The notes: generated by a model not told the origin, from the sequence alone. 64,000 bases of DNA from JAKFVA01 sp046155225 (GCA_046155225.1 JBJXED010000039.1:11453-75452); one strand, 5' to 3'; shown: positions 1 through 7,977, counted from the first letter of the stretch. Numbers and translations: made by a program.

Positions 1-1
1 G

Positions 2-610
2 AACATGCTGCTGGCTGCGGCTGTGGGGGCCTGCCTGCTGCTGGCACTGAATCGGGCGCGAGTGGTGCGCATCGGGCCATATGTGGTGATTGGTCTGGTA
101 GTCTGGGTCTGTGTGCTCAAGTCCGGGGTGCATGCCACGTTGGCCGGGGTGATTGCCGCGCTGGCTATCCCCATGGCCGACGGCAAGGGGGGCTCACCAC
201 TTAAAACCGCCGAGCACGCGCTGCATCCCTGGGTGGCATTCTTGGTATTGCCTGGCTTTGCCTTTGCCAATGCAGGCGTTTCGCTCGAAGGCCTGACAGC
301 GGCCGCCTTGCTGCAAGGCGTGCCGCTGGGCATTGCGGCGGGTTTGCTGCTGGGCAAGGCAGTGGGCGTGTTCAGCGCGTCGTGGCTGCTGATACGCTTT
401 GGCGGTGCCCAGTTGCCCAGCCAGGCAAGCTGGGCGCAGTTTTTGGGCGTGTGTGTACTGTGCGGCATTGGCTTTACCATGAGCCTGTTCATTGGCAGCC
501 TGGCCTTTGAGGGGCTTGCTGCCTATGAAGCCCAGGTCAAGCTGGGCGTGCTGGGCGGCTCACTGCTGTCGGCCGCGGTTGGCGTAATGTTGTTACTGCG
601 CGCACGTTGA
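2..610 (+). CDS. nhaA: Na+/H+ antiporter NhaA, C-terminal part (5' end outside window)
   Basis: The reading frame is open from the first bases of the window, so this is the 3' part of a gene that starts upstream; about 202 residues are present. NhaA is an inner-membrane electrogenic antiporter that exchanges cytoplasmic Na+ for external protons. The visible part is almost entirely hydrophobic helices and carries family blocks: SGVHATLAGV, FAFANAGVSL, the lysine in LLGKAVGV (equivalent to Lys300 of the E. coli protein) and CGIGFTMSLFIGSLAF. The ion-binding aspartates would lie in the missing half. It converges on the YqhA-family gene, with only 13 bp between the stop codons. Confidence 0.93.
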   Translation, partial: NMLLAAAVGACLLLALNRARVVRIGPYVVIGLVVWVCVLKSGVHATLAGVIAALAIPMADGKGGSPLKTAEHALHPWVAFLVLPGFAFANAGVSLEGLTAAALLQGVPLGIAAGLLLGKAVGVFSASWLLIRFGGAQLPSQASWAQFLGVCVLCGIGFTMSLFIGSLAFEGLAAYEAQVKLGVLGGSLLSAAVGVMLLLRAR

Positions 611-623
611 CCGGGCCCCGGGC

Positions 624-1226
624 TTACTTGTGCGGCGCGGGAATAGTGGCCATCAATTTATCGGTATAAGCGATGGCAATCGCGCTGAGCAAAAACACCA
701 CGTGAATCAGCGTTTGCCACATCAGCACTTTCACGTCGTAATTGGCAGCGTTGATGAAGGTTTTGAGCAGGTGAATCGAGCTGATGCCGATGATGGCGGT
801 GGCCAGCTTGACCTTGAGCACAGCGGCATTCACATGGCTCAGCCACTCAGGCTGGTCGGGGTGGTCTTGCAAATTCATGCGGCTGACAAAGGTTTCGTAG
901 CCGCCGACGATCACCATGATGAGCAGGTTGGAGATCATCACCACGTCAATCAGCGCCAGCACCACCAGCATGATGATGACCTCATTGAGCGCCGTCACCG
1001 TGGTGCCGTCTTTGTAGCCAATGCTGCTCACCAGTATTTGCAGTGCAGTCTGGCTGCCAAATGCGGCTTCAATCAGGTGGAACAGCTCCACCAAAAAGTG
1101 CCACACATAGACACCTTGCGCCGCGATCAAGCCGAGGTACAGCGGCAATTGCAGCCAGCGGCTGGCAAAAATAAAGCTGGACAGCGCGCTGGCTGATTTC
1201 GAGCTGGGTAGAGGGTCTTGGCTCAT
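624..1226 (-). CDS. YqhA / UPF0114 family inner membrane protein
   Basis: This 200-residue protein matches the YqhA (UPF0114, TIGR00645) family of bacterial membrane proteins of unknown function. It has about four hydrophobic segments, including ISNLLIMVIVGGYETFVS, the most typical family block, and IGISSIHLLKTFINA. I chose the ATG at 1226 (MSQDPLPSS), preceded by a GGAAA-type ribosome site; the frame stays open to 1346 but the extra residues are not family-like. It is divergent from acs, with about 170 bp of shared promoter space between them. No function is assigned. Confidence 0.85.
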   Translation of the reverse strand: MSQDPLPSSKSASALSSFIFASRWLQLPLYLGLIAAQGVYVWHFLVELFHLIEAAFGSQTALQILVSSIGYKDGTTVTALNEVIIMLVVLALIDVVMISNLLIMVIVGGYETFVSRMNLQDHPDQPEWLSHVNAAVLKVKLATAIIGISSIHLLKTFINAANYDVKVLMWQTLIHVVFLLSAIAIAYTDKLMATIPAPHK

Positions 1227-1398
1227 GGCGGTTTCCGGGTTTTTACTTAGGCGCTGATTGTAGGAGCGCTGTGTGACCGGGCTTTTTATTCGGTAAATTG
1301 GGTGTCGGCCTGAGCTGTTTGGGGTGTCAGTGGCTTGTAAGAGCAAACCCCGATATTTAAAAGCTTAAAAAAACAAGTTCACATCAGGAGACAAAAAA

Positions 1399-3384
1399 AT
1401 GAGTGCCATTGAATCGACACTGGTTGAAAGCCGCGTGTTCCCTCCGTCGGAAGCCATTGTTGCCGCTGCGCGAATCTCGGGCATGGGTGCCTACCATGCG
1501 TTGTGTACCGAGGCGGAGCAAGACTTTGAGGGTTTCTGGGCTCGCCTGGCGCGCGAGAATGTGGTCTGGAGCAAGACTTTCACCCAGACCCTGGACGAGT
1601 CCAATGCGCCTTTCTACCAGTGGTTTGCCGATGGCGAGCTGAACGCCAGTGCCAACTGCCTCGACAAGCACATGGGCACGCCTGTCGAGCACAAAACCGC
1701 CATCATTTTTGAAGCTGACGACGGCGAGGTGACCACAGTCACCTACAAAGAGTTGTTGGCCCGCGTGAGCCAGTTCGCCAATGCGCTCAAAGCCCAAGGC
1801 ATTCAAAAAGGTGACCGCGTCATCATCTACATGCCCATGACCATTGAGGGCGTGGTGGCCATGCAAGCCTGCGCCCGCATCGGCGCGACGCACAGCGTGG
1901 TGTTTGGCGGCTTCTCGGCCAAGGCGCTCAACGAGCGCATTATTGATGCCGGTGCGGTAGCGGTGATTACCGCCAACTACCAGATGCGCGGCGGCAAAGA
2001 GCTGCCGCTCAAATCCATCGTCGATGAAGGCCTGGACCTGGGCGGCTGCACCACGCTCAAAAACGTGCTGGTCTACATGCGCACACCCACTGTTTGCAAC
2101 ATGACCCCTGGCCGCGACAAAACCTTTGCCGAGGCGCTCTCAGGCCAAAGCACCGAATGCGTGCCCTTGCAAGTGGGTGCCGAGCACCCGCTGTTTATTT
2201 TGTATACCTCGGGCTCCACCGGCAAACCCAAGGGGGTACAGCACTCCACCGGCGGCTATTTGCTGTGGACCAAGCTCACCATGGACTGGACTTTTGACAT
2301 CCAGCCGTCCGACGTGTTCTGGTGTACTGCCGACATCGGCTGGATCACTGGCCACAGTTATGTCGCTTACGGACCACTGGCGGCCGGCACCACGCAAGTG
2401 GTGTTTGAGGGGGTGCCCACCTACCCGAACGCCGGGCGCTTCTGGCAAACGATTGAGCGGCACAAAGTCAGCGTGTTCTACACCGCACCCACAGCGATTC
2501 GTTCGCTCATTAAAGCCGCTGAAGCAGACGAGAAAGTCCACCCTGCCCGCAGCAACCTCAGTAGCCTGCGCATCCTCGGCAGCGTGGGCGAGCCGATCAA
2601 CCCCGAAGCCTGGATGTGGTACTACAAGCATGTGGGCGGCGAGCGCTGCCCGATTGTGGACACCTTCTGGCAGACCGAAACCGGTGGCCACATGATCACG
2701 CCGCTGCCTGGTGCCACGCCACTGGTGCCGGGTTCGTGCACGCTGCCGCTGCCCGGCATCATGATGGCCGTGGTGGATGAAACCGGCAAAGACATTCCCA
2801 ATGGCTCCGGCGGCAACTTGGTGATGAAGCGCCCCTGGCCCAGCATGATCCGCACCATCTGGGGCGACCCGGAGCGTTTCAAGAAAAGCTATTTCCCGGA
2901 AGAAATGGGCGGCACCACGTATCTGGCGGGCGACGGCGCGGTGCGCAATGTGGACAACGGCTATTTCCGCATCACCGGCCGTATTGACGATGTGCTCAAC
3001 GTCTCCGGCCACCGCATGGGCACGATGGAAATTGAATCGGCGCTGGTGAGCAAAACTGATTTGGTGGCCGAAGCCGCCGTGGTCGGCCGCCCCGACGATT
3101 TGACTGGCGAGGCCATCTGCGCCTTTGTGGTCTTGAAGCGCAGCCGCCCCACTGGCGAAGAAGCCAAGCAAATCGCCAAAGAACTGCGCGACTGGGTGGC
3201 CAAAGAAATCGGGCCGATTGCCAAGCCCAAAGACATCCGCTTTGGCGACAACCTGCCCAAGACCCGCAGCGGCAAAATCATGCGGCGCTTGCTGCGCAGC
3301 ATTGCCAAGGGCGAGGCGATTACGCAGGACACCAGCACACTGGAGAACCCGGCGATATTGGAGCAGCTGGCCGAGAAGCTGTAG
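1399..3384 (+). CDS. acs: acetyl-coenzyme A synthetase
   Basis: AMP-forming acetyl-CoA synthetase, which makes acetyl-CoA from acetate, ATP and CoA through acetyl-AMP in the cytoplasm. The 661 residues fit the family (about 650). The N-terminal ACAS domain is followed by the AMP-binding core: YTSGSTGKPKG is the phosphate-binding A3 loop, then DTFWQTETGGHMITP and the AGDGA block. The C-terminal domain contains PKTRSGKIMRRLLR, whose Lys is the usual regulatory acetylation site. A CAGGAG ribosome site lies about 8 bp before the ATG. The gene appears monocistronic; immediately downstream begins the integron remnant. Confidence 0.97.
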   Translation: MSAIESTLVESRVFPPSEAIVAAARISGMGAYHALCTEAEQDFEGFWARLARENVVWSKTFTQTLDESNAPFYQWFADGELNASANCLDKHMGTPVEHKTAIIFEADDGEVTTVTYKELLARVSQFANALKAQGIQKGDRVIIYMPMTIEGVVAMQACARIGATHSVVFGGFSAKALNERIIDAGAVAVITANYQMRGGKELPLKSIVDEGLDLGGCTTLKNVLVYMRTPTVCNMTPGRDKTFAEALSGQSTECVPLQVGAEHPLFILYTSGSTGKPKGVQHSTGGYLLWTKLTMDWTFDIQPSDVFWCTADIGWITGHSYVAYGPLAAGTTQVVFEGVPTYPNAGRFWQTIERHKVSVFYTAPTAIRSLIKAAEADEKVHPARSNLSSLRILGSVGEPINPEAWMWYYKHVGGERCPIVDTFWQTETGGHMITPLPGATPLVPGSCTLPLPGIMMAVVDETGKDIPNGSGGNLVMKRPWPSMIRTIWGDPERFKKSYFPEEMGGTTYLAGDGAVRNVDNGYFRITGRIDDVLNVSGHRMGTMEIESALVSKTDLVAEAAVVGRPDDLTGEAICAFVVLKRSRPTGEEAKQIAKELRDWVAKEIGPIAKPKDIRFGDNLPKTRSGKIMRRLLRSIAKGEAITQDTSTLENPAILEQLAEKL

Positions 3385-3385
3385 C

Positions 3386-3532
3386 CAGATGGCTAGTGGC
3401 AATGCTGTCACGCAGGGTGTGTACCGATACCTGACGCTCTGGGGCCAGCATCGTCAAAGTGTTTGTAACGAATGACCTCCCGCGCCTGCTCCAGCAGGTG
3501 CGGGGACTGGGAAAGATAGACGACGGCTTCAT
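3386..3532 (-). pseudogene. remnant of an integron-type tyrosine recombinase (intI)
   Basis: Two separated scraps on the minus strand resemble integron integrases. From ATG 3532 one frame reads MKPSSIFPSP. After a frame change, 3500-3456 reads HLLEQAREVIRYKHF, like the IntI N-terminus (LLDQVRxxIRYxHYS). Shifting back to the first frame, 3421-3386 reads HTLRDSIATSHL, like the box II motif HTLRHSFATHLL of tyrosine recombinases. The whole middle of the gene, including the remaining catalytic residues, is gone, so it cannot be functional. Its minus orientation, facing away from the plus-strand cassette with an attC at 4145-4234, is what an integron predicts. The motif matches are by eye; a non-integron tyrosine recombinase is the main alternative. 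Confidence 0.6.
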
Positions 3533-3693
3533 AGATAGGAAAACATGTTTAAAAACACGGTGTTCACATCAAAAAGCCAGCTGTCATGCGGTTTGCAAGC
3601 CCCATCGAAGTTGGGCCGTCAAATGACTTGTCAGCTTATTTCGTTGGATAAACTGGGTATTCAGGTTATCCGACGGTCCAAATTAAGTTAAGT
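3533..3693 (+). other. candidate attI region and cassette promoter region
   Basis: This non-coding stretch between the integrase remnant and the first cassette gene is where an integron attI site would lie. It ends in GTTAAGT at 3687-3693, which fits the GTTRRRY crossover consensus, only 11 bp before the ATG of the next gene. TTGTCA (3628-3633) and TAAACT (3649-3654), 15 bp apart, could be a weak cassette promoter. Nothing else was recognised between 3533 and 3703. attI sites are poorly conserved, so this rests on position and the 7-bp motif. Confidence 0.4.
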
Positions 3694-3703
3694 CTCAAAA
3701 CCC

Positions 3704-4150
3704 ATGGCTGCCCGCGTTAGCGTTGTTCCGTCTGAAGACGCTTACTGGTCCGAAGTGCAAGCACTGAAGGGGTCTTACGAGTTTTTCGAGACGCAGGGCG
3801 ACGCCCACGGGGACATTGATGGGGAACTCCAGGAAGCGATCGAAAGCAACTTGGTTCCGCTCGTTGGCCCCTGGGAGTGCTCTGATGTCTGGTTCCACAA
3901 TCAGGACTTCTACGGTGACGGAGTGCGTGCGCTGACGTTTCGTGCCGGGGATTTTCCTTGGCAGGCCGTCGACTCATTGCAGAAGCTGCTGGTGAACCGA
4001 GCGGCCCGGTTCTGCATTTCTATACATATCACTGACAAGCTGGATGCGAATGGTCAGTGGCTAGGTTCCATGGGCATACTTGAACACGAAATCGTGGCAA
4101 CCCCCTACACATTTGAAATGCTTCTCCATCATGGCTGCGTTGAGACTTAA
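3704..4150 (+). CDS. hypothetical protein, probable integron cassette gene
   Basis: The 148-residue product is acidic and soluble-looking, with no signal peptide or membrane segment, and I do not recognise its family. It is rich in Trp and aromatic residues (for example WECSDVWFHNQDFYG and FPWQAVDSLQ). It looks like a gene cassette: the ATG is 11 bp after a GTTAAGT site, and the TAA stop lies inside the ACTTAAC box of an attC-like site, the classic compact cassette layout. No good ribosome site is visible, which is common for cassette genes. It may have been acquired horizontally. No function is proposed. Confidence 0.7.
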   Translation: MAARVSVVPSEDAYWSEVQALKGSYEFFETQGDAHGDIDGELQEAIESNLVPLVGPWECSDVWFHNQDFYGDGVRALTFRAGDFPWQAVDSLQKLLVNRAARFCISIHITDKLDANGQWLGSMGILEHEIVATPYTFEMLLHHGCVET

Positions 4151-4234
4151 CATGCCCGTCAACACGGACGCCCGCAGGCGTCTGCTCCCTTCGGTCGCAC
4201 TGGTTTGCGGTCGCCGGTTACGTCCAAGTTAAAC
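4145..4234 (+). other. attC-like integron recombination site
   Basis: ACTTAAC at 4145-4151 fits the RYYYAAC R'' box exactly and GTTAAAC at 4228-4234 fits the GTTRRRY R' box exactly. The 90-bp length is within the usual attC range. Just inside the boxes, CGTCAACACGG on the left is imperfectly complementary to the CCGGTTACG segment on the right, as expected for L boxes with an extrahelical base. The 5' box overlaps the stop codon of the preceding ORF. A structure model (for example the HattCI or IntegronFinder covariance model) would be decisive. Confidence 0.7.
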
Positions 4235-4276
4235 ATCGCAAGCGCCCCTCGTCATCCCCCTTTCAGGAGCAATTCC

Positions 4277-4723
4277 ATGTCCACTCGCACCGTTCGTCTT
4301 CACAGAGTCCTGCGTACCAAGCCCGAGAAGGTCTATCGCGCGTTCCTCGAGGCGCAAGCCATGGCAAAGTGGCTGCCACCGTACGGCTTCACCTGCACGG
4401 TGCACCACATGGACGCCCGCGTCGGCGGCACTTTCAGAATGTCGTTCCATAACTTTTCAACAGGCAACGCTCACTCATTCGGTGGCGAATACCTGGAGCT
4501 GGTTCCCAATGAGCGCATCCGATACACCGACAGGTTTGAAGACCCGAACTTGCCCGGCGTTCTTGAAGTAACGGTATTTCTGACGCCGGTCCTTTGTGGA
4601 ACAGAACTCAACGTCACTCAGTCCGGCATCCCCGAGGCCATTCCGCTGGAAATGTGCTACCTGGGCTGGCAAGAATCCCTGGCTCAGCTCGCAACACTTG
4701 TCGAGCCTGAAATCCCAGGCTAA
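4277..4723 (+). CDS. SRPBCC / AHSA1-domain protein
   Basis: A 148-residue single-domain START-like (SRPBCC, AHSA1/Aha1 C-terminal type) protein. Family signs are the opening VRLHRVLRTKPEKVYRAF, the MAKWLPPYGFTC block, GGTFRMSF and the terminal GWQESLAQLATLVE helix. These proteins form a hydrophobic cavity that binds small lipophilic ligands; the ligand cannot be predicted. The ATG at 4277 has a CAGGAG ribosome site. It begins 42 bp after the attC site and may be a second cassette gene; its stop sits in GGCTAACAAT, one base from a common attC box start, but no partner box follows. Confidence 0.85.
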   Translation: MSTRTVRLHRVLRTKPEKVYRAFLEAQAMAKWLPPYGFTCTVHHMDARVGGTFRMSFHNFSTGNAHSFGGEYLELVPNERIRYTDRFEDPNLPGVLEVTVFLTPVLCGTELNVTQSGIPEAIPLEMCYLGWQESLAQLATLVEPEIPG

Positions 4724-4727
4724 CAAT

Positions 4728-4759
4728 AAAAAACCCGCTGCAGTGCAGCGGGTTTTTTT
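4728..4759 (+). terminator. bidirectional rho-independent terminator
   Basis: CCCGCTGC (4734-4741) pairs with GCAGCGGG (4745-4752). The stem is preceded by A6 and followed by T7, so it can end transcription from both the SRPBCC gene and the convergent cytochrome c gene. Confidence 0.88.
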
Positions 4760-4789
4760 GTGGTGGCGTGTTTGGGTTTGAAGCGCGAC

Positions 4790-5095
4790 TTACTTGGTGG
4801 CCAGAATCCAGGTCACCAGTTTCTTGGCTTCAGCCTCGCTCACCTGCGCATTGGCCGGCATGGGGATGGGTCCCCAGACGCCCATACCGCCCTTGACGAC
4901 TTTGGCGGCCAGCTTGTCCACTGCGGATTTGTCACTGGCGTATTTGGCGGCCACATCCTTGTAGGAAGGGCCGACCACTTTTTTGTCCACCGCGTGGCAG
5001 GCCATGCAGTTTTTCGAGGTGGCCAGGGCTTGATCAGCCCAGGCAGGGCTGGCCAGCGCGGCAGCGCTGAGGAGGGCAAAAAGAATGCTTTTCAT
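4790..5095 (-). CDS. periplasmic monoheme cytochrome c (c551/c552 type)
   Basis: The 101-residue precursor has a signal peptide of about 20 residues ending ASPAWA, then a class I cytochrome c domain. The heme-binding CMACH lies at residues 30-34 and a likely axial methionine lies in GPIPMPANA. Size and motif order match the small c551/c8 electron carriers that shuttle electrons to periplasmic oxidases or reductases. I used the ATG at 5095; the longer open frame upstream is not cytochrome-like. The gene stands alone, convergent with the SRPBCC gene, so its redox partner cannot be inferred from context. Confidence 0.92.
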   Translation of the reverse strand: MKSILFALLSAAALASPAWADQALATSKNCMACHAVDKKVVGPSYKDVAAKYASDKSAVDKLAAKVVKGGMGVWGPIPMPANAQVSEAEAKKLVTWILATK

Positions 5096-5220
5096 GGGGT
5101 TATTCCTTTGAACAGGCGGGGCTTGAAAAACGGGCCTTGCGCTACAGTTCCTTAACGCAATTGTAGGCAGCGCGGTTGACTTGGCAGGTTGGCGGCTGCA
5201 AAACCTAGCCGGAGGCAGTG

Positions 5221-5466
5221 ATGTTTTTCTTGATCTTGGGTGTGGCCTTGGTTTTGATGAAATACCTGGAAGTGACCCCTGTGGTGACGGGGCTGAGCTG
5301 GTGGCTGGTGTTGCTGCCGTTTGGTTTGGCGATGGCGTGGTGGTGGTTTGCCGACAGCACCGGCTTGACCAAACGCCAGCAGATGGAAAAAGAACAGAAG
5401 AAAAAGCAGAACCGCGTTGACAAACAGCGTGAAGCGATGGGTTTGCTGCCGAAGAAAAAGCGTTGA
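5221..5466 (+). CDS. small Trp-rich membrane protein (TIGR04438-like)
   Basis: An 81-residue protein with two hydrophobic segments, roughly residues 1-20 and 27-46. The second contains the Trp cluster MAWWWFAD, and a strongly basic Lys/Arg/Gln-rich tail ends PKKKR. This is the pattern of the small Trp-rich protein family of Burkholderiales, whose function is unknown. GGAGG lies 5 bp before the ATG at 5221. The tail probably faces the cytoplasm by the positive-inside rule. Confidence 0.8.
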   Translation: MFFLILGVALVLMKYLEVTPVVTGLSWWLVLLPFGLAMAWWWFADSTGLTKRQQMEKEQKKKQNRVDKQREAMGLLPKKKR

Positions 5467-5510
5467 ACTGGCCGCCGGGAGGGCTACATAGCCCGAAGTT
5501 CCATTTTTTG

Positions 5511-5568
5511 AAGTGCTTTAGGGCTGTAGCCAAGGTGTTTATTGCCGGTGCCGCTATATGTTTTGAAG
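5511..5568 (+). repeat. dispersed repeat, copy A
   Basis: Shares the core GGCTGTAGCCAAGG followed by ATTGCCGGTGCCGCTAT with the other copies listed in this window (consensus GGCCTGTAGCCAGCG, then TTTGCCGGTACCGCTATCAA). This copy is intergenic, between the Trp-rich protein gene and xthA, and carries a 5' flank of T-rich sequence. Confidence 0.7.
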
Positions 5569-6339
5569 CGTCAAGACCACGGGCGTATGGTCACTCGGGC
5601 GTTCATTTTTGCGCGGGGTTTTGTCAATGACGCAGCTTTGCGCGCGGGGCCGCAGCGCCTGGCTGATCAAAATGTGGTCAATGCGCAGCCCGCGGTTGCG
5701 GCGGAAGGCCATCTCGCGGTAGTCCCACCAGCTGTAGCTTTTGGGCGGTTGCTCAAACAGCCGCAAGCTGTCGCACAGCCCCAGGCTCACCAGCGCACGC
5801 AGGTGGTTGCGTTCCTCGGTGGTGCAGTGGATTTGCTCCAGCATGCCCACCGGGTCCCACACATCGAGGTCGTCAAAGGTGATGTTGTAGTCGCCCATCA
5901 GCACCAGGTGTGGGTGCAGCGCCAACTCGCCCTGCAACCATTCGCGCAGGGCGCGCAGCCAGCGCATTTTGTAGTCAAACTTGTCGGTGCCGGGGGCTTG
6001 GCCGTTGGGAAAGTAGGCGCCGACGACGCGCACGCCCGCCACCGTGGCGGAGATGACGCGGGCCATGTCGTCGGCGAATCCGGGGATGTTGTTCACCACG
6101 TCCAGCGCCGGCGTTTTGGACAGCAGTGCCACGCCGTTGTAGGTTTTCTGGCCAAAGAATGCCACCTGGTAGCCGGCAGCTTCAATCGCCTCGCGGGGAA
6201 ACTTGTCGTCGGTGGTTTTGGTTTCCTGCAGCGCCAGCACGTCAATCGCCGCGCCTGCGGCCTCTTGCGCGGCCAGCCAGTCGAGTACCTGCGGCAGCCG
6301 CACGGTGAGCGAATTCACGTTCCAGGTGGCTAATTTCAT
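5554..6339 (-). CDS. xthA: exodeoxyribonuclease III
   Basis: A 261-residue endonuclease/exonuclease/phosphatase-family enzyme that cuts DNA at abasic sites and removes 3' blocking groups during base-excision repair. Catalytic blocks appear in order: TWNVNSL at the start, LQETKT (metal-binding Glu), GAYFPNG, LMGDYNI, RIDHILIS and the terminal PSDHTPVVL. The ATG at 6339 begins MKLATWNVNSL, the standard family start. Dispersed repeat copy B lies directly upstream of the start, so its promoter or ribosome site must lie in or beyond that element; copy A overlaps the 3' end. Confidence 0.96.
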   Translation of the reverse strand: MKLATWNVNSLTVRLPQVLDWLAAQEAAGAAIDVLALQETKTTDDKFPREAIEAAGYQVAFFGQKTYNGVALLSKTPALDVVNNIPGFADDMARVISATVAGVRVVGAYFPNGQAPGTDKFDYKMRWLRALREWLQGELALHPHLVLMGDYNITFDDLDVWDPVGMLEQIHCTTEERNHLRALVSLGLCDSLRLFEQPPKSYSWWDYREMAFRRNRGLRIDHILISQALRPRAQSCVIDKTPRKNERPSDHTPVVLTLQNI

Positions 6340-6394
6340 GCTGTTTTGGCCTGTAGCCAAGGTTTTGTTTGCCGGTAGTGCTATTGAATTGATA
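6338..6394 (+). repeat. dispersed repeat, copy B
   Basis: TTTTGGCCTGTAGCCAAGG, then TTTGCCGGTAGTGCTATTGAA, a clear copy of the dispersed element. It abuts the start codon of xthA (transcribed leftward) and follows the stop of folA, so it fills nearly the whole folA-xthA gap. Confidence 0.75.
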
Positions 6395-6420
6395 CTTGCG
6401 AGGGCCTACGCACGGCGTGT

Positions 6421-6930
6421 TTATGCAGGCGGCTGCACGTGCGCAGGGCGGTAGTGGACGATTTCCAGGCGCAGCCCGCTGGCGCTCTGAACCTCCTGCC
6501 GCTGCGTAACCTGCCATTGGCCTGGCGGCAGCGGCGGCGCAAAGGCGTCGCCCACGGCGGCGGTGTCCACGTGCGTCACCACAATTTCATGGGCCTGCGG
6601 CAGCGCCAGCGCATACAGCTGCGCCCCGCCAATGACCCAGGCGGTGGCTGCGCCGGCGCACAGTTCAAGGGCTTGCGCCAGTGAATGCGCCCGCAGCGCG
6701 CCGCGGGCCTGCCAGTCGGCCTGGCGCGTCACCACGATGTTGCTGCGCCCCGGCAGCGGGCGAAATTGCGGCGGCAAGCCGTCCCAGGTCTTGCGCCCCA
6801 TGATGACCGGGCAGCCGAGCGTCGTGCGCTTGAAATGCGCCAGGTCTTCGGGCAGGTGCCAGGGCAGCGCGCCCTGGTTGCCGATGACGCCATGGCGCGA
6901 TTGCGCCCAAATCAAGTTCAGCTGCGTCAT
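6421..6930 (-). CDS. folA: dihydrofolate reductase
   Basis: A 169-residue DHFR that reduces dihydrofolate to tetrahydrofolate with NADPH. It shows VIGNQGALPWHLPEDLAHFK (substrate site with the catalytic Asp), the VIMGRKTWDGLP block and the cofactor-site motif AWVIGGAQLY. I start it at ATG 6930 (MTQLNLIWAQ). It lies 4 bp downstream of thyA on the same strand; the pair regenerates tetrahydrofolate consumed by thymidylate synthase, so co-transcription makes metabolic sense. Confidence 0.96.
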   Translation of the reverse strand: MTQLNLIWAQSRHGVIGNQGALPWHLPEDLAHFKRTTLGCPVIMGRKTWDGLPPQFRPLPGRSNIVVTRQADWQARGALRAHSLAQALELCAGAATAWVIGGAQLYALALPQAHEIVVTHVDTAAVGDAFAPPLPPGQWQVTQRQEVQSASGLRLEIVHYRPAHVQPPA

Positions 6931-6934
6931 GTCT

Positions 6935-7789
6935 TCATACCGCCACGGGCGCCTTGATCGCGTCGTGGTGCTGGTAGCCCAGCACTTCAAAGTCCTCGTA
7001 GGCGTAGTCAAAAATGCTCGCGGGCTGGCGCTTGATGTGGAGCTGGGGGTAAGGGTAGGGCGCGCGGCTGAGCTGCAGGGCAACCTGCTCGGCATGGTTA
7101 CTGTAGATGTGGCAGTCGCCGCCAGTCCAGATAAAGTCGCCGACCGCCAGGCCGCACTGCTGCGCCACCATGTGCGTGAGCAGCGCGTAGCTGGCGATGT
7201 TGAACGGAACGCCCAGGAAAATGTCGGCGCTGCGTTGGTACAGCTGGCAGCTCAGCTTGCCGGGCATGCCTTCGGTCTGCGAGGGGGCAACGTAGAACTG
7301 GAAGAAGGCGTGGCACGGCATCAGCGCCATTTTGGACAGGTCGGCCACATTCCAGGCGCTGACGATGATGCGGCGCGAATCGGGGTTGGTCTTGAGGGTG
7401 TTGATGACTTCGGCGATCTGGTCGATATGCCCACCCTCCGGGGTAGGCCAGCTGCGCCACTGCACGCCGTAGACCGGGCCCAAGTCACCGTCCGGCCCCG
7501 CCCATTCGTCCCAAATGCTGACGCCGCGCTCTTTGAGCCACTGGTTGTTCGACGAACCTTGCAGGAACCACAGCAGCTCCAGGATGATGGATTTGAGGTG
7601 CACTTTCTTGGTGGTGACGAGCGGGAAGCCCTCGCTCAAATCAAAGCGCATCTGGTGGCCGAAAACGCTTTGGGTGCCCGTGCCGGTGCGGTCGGCTTTG
7701 TACACGCCGTGCTTGGCCACGTGGCGCATGAAGTCTTCGTATTGGGAGCGGGCGGGGCGATTGCTTGCCGTTACTGGGGTTGCAGTCAT
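6935..7789 (-). CDS. thyA: thymidylate synthase
   Basis: Makes dTMP from dUMP using methylene-tetrahydrofolate. The 284 residues fit the longer ThyA form. Visible landmarks are the folate/dUMP region TKKVHLKSIILELLWFL, the catalytic Cys in LMPCHAFFQF, QRSADIFLGVPFNIASYALL and the terminal FDYAYEDFEVLGYQ. The ATG is at 7789, divergent from the DUF2721 gene across a 188-bp gap where promoters for both must lie. folA follows 4 bp downstream. Confidence 0.97.
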   Translation of the reverse strand: MTATPVTASNRPARSQYEDFMRHVAKHGVYKADRTGTGTQSVFGHQMRFDLSEGFPLVTTKKVHLKSIILELLWFLQGSSNNQWLKERGVSIWDEWAGPDGDLGPVYGVQWRSWPTPEGGHIDQIAEVINTLKTNPDSRRIIVSAWNVADLSKMALMPCHAFFQFYVAPSQTEGMPGKLSCQLYQRSADIFLGVPFNIASYALLTHMVAQQCGLAVGDFIWTGGDCHIYSNHAEQVALQLSRAPYPYPQLHIKRQPASIFDYAYEDFEVLGYQHHDAIKAPVAV

Positions 7790-7977
7790 CAGTAACTTTC
7801 AAAAAAATATGTGCTGCCTATTCTGTCATGCACCAAGCTCTGTTGCCGGGTGCGTCAGGACGATGTTGCGAGGTTGAGGTAGAGTTTTTCTCGCGTAAAC
7901 GGCGGCGGCGAAACGATCGGCAGCCGCCACCGGCATTCCCGCCGTGATAATTCAAGTCAGCCATATATCCCAATCTC

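Noticed and set aside
611..622. Perfect 12-bp palindrome CCGGGCCCCGGG between convergent nhaA and the YqhA gene
   Set aside because: Too short a loop and no U-tract; not called a terminator.
3320..3532. Intact 70-codon minus-strand ORF covering the intI remnant, taken as a real gene
   Set aside because: Its similarity to recombinases is split over two frames and lacks the core; it is better described as a pseudogene.
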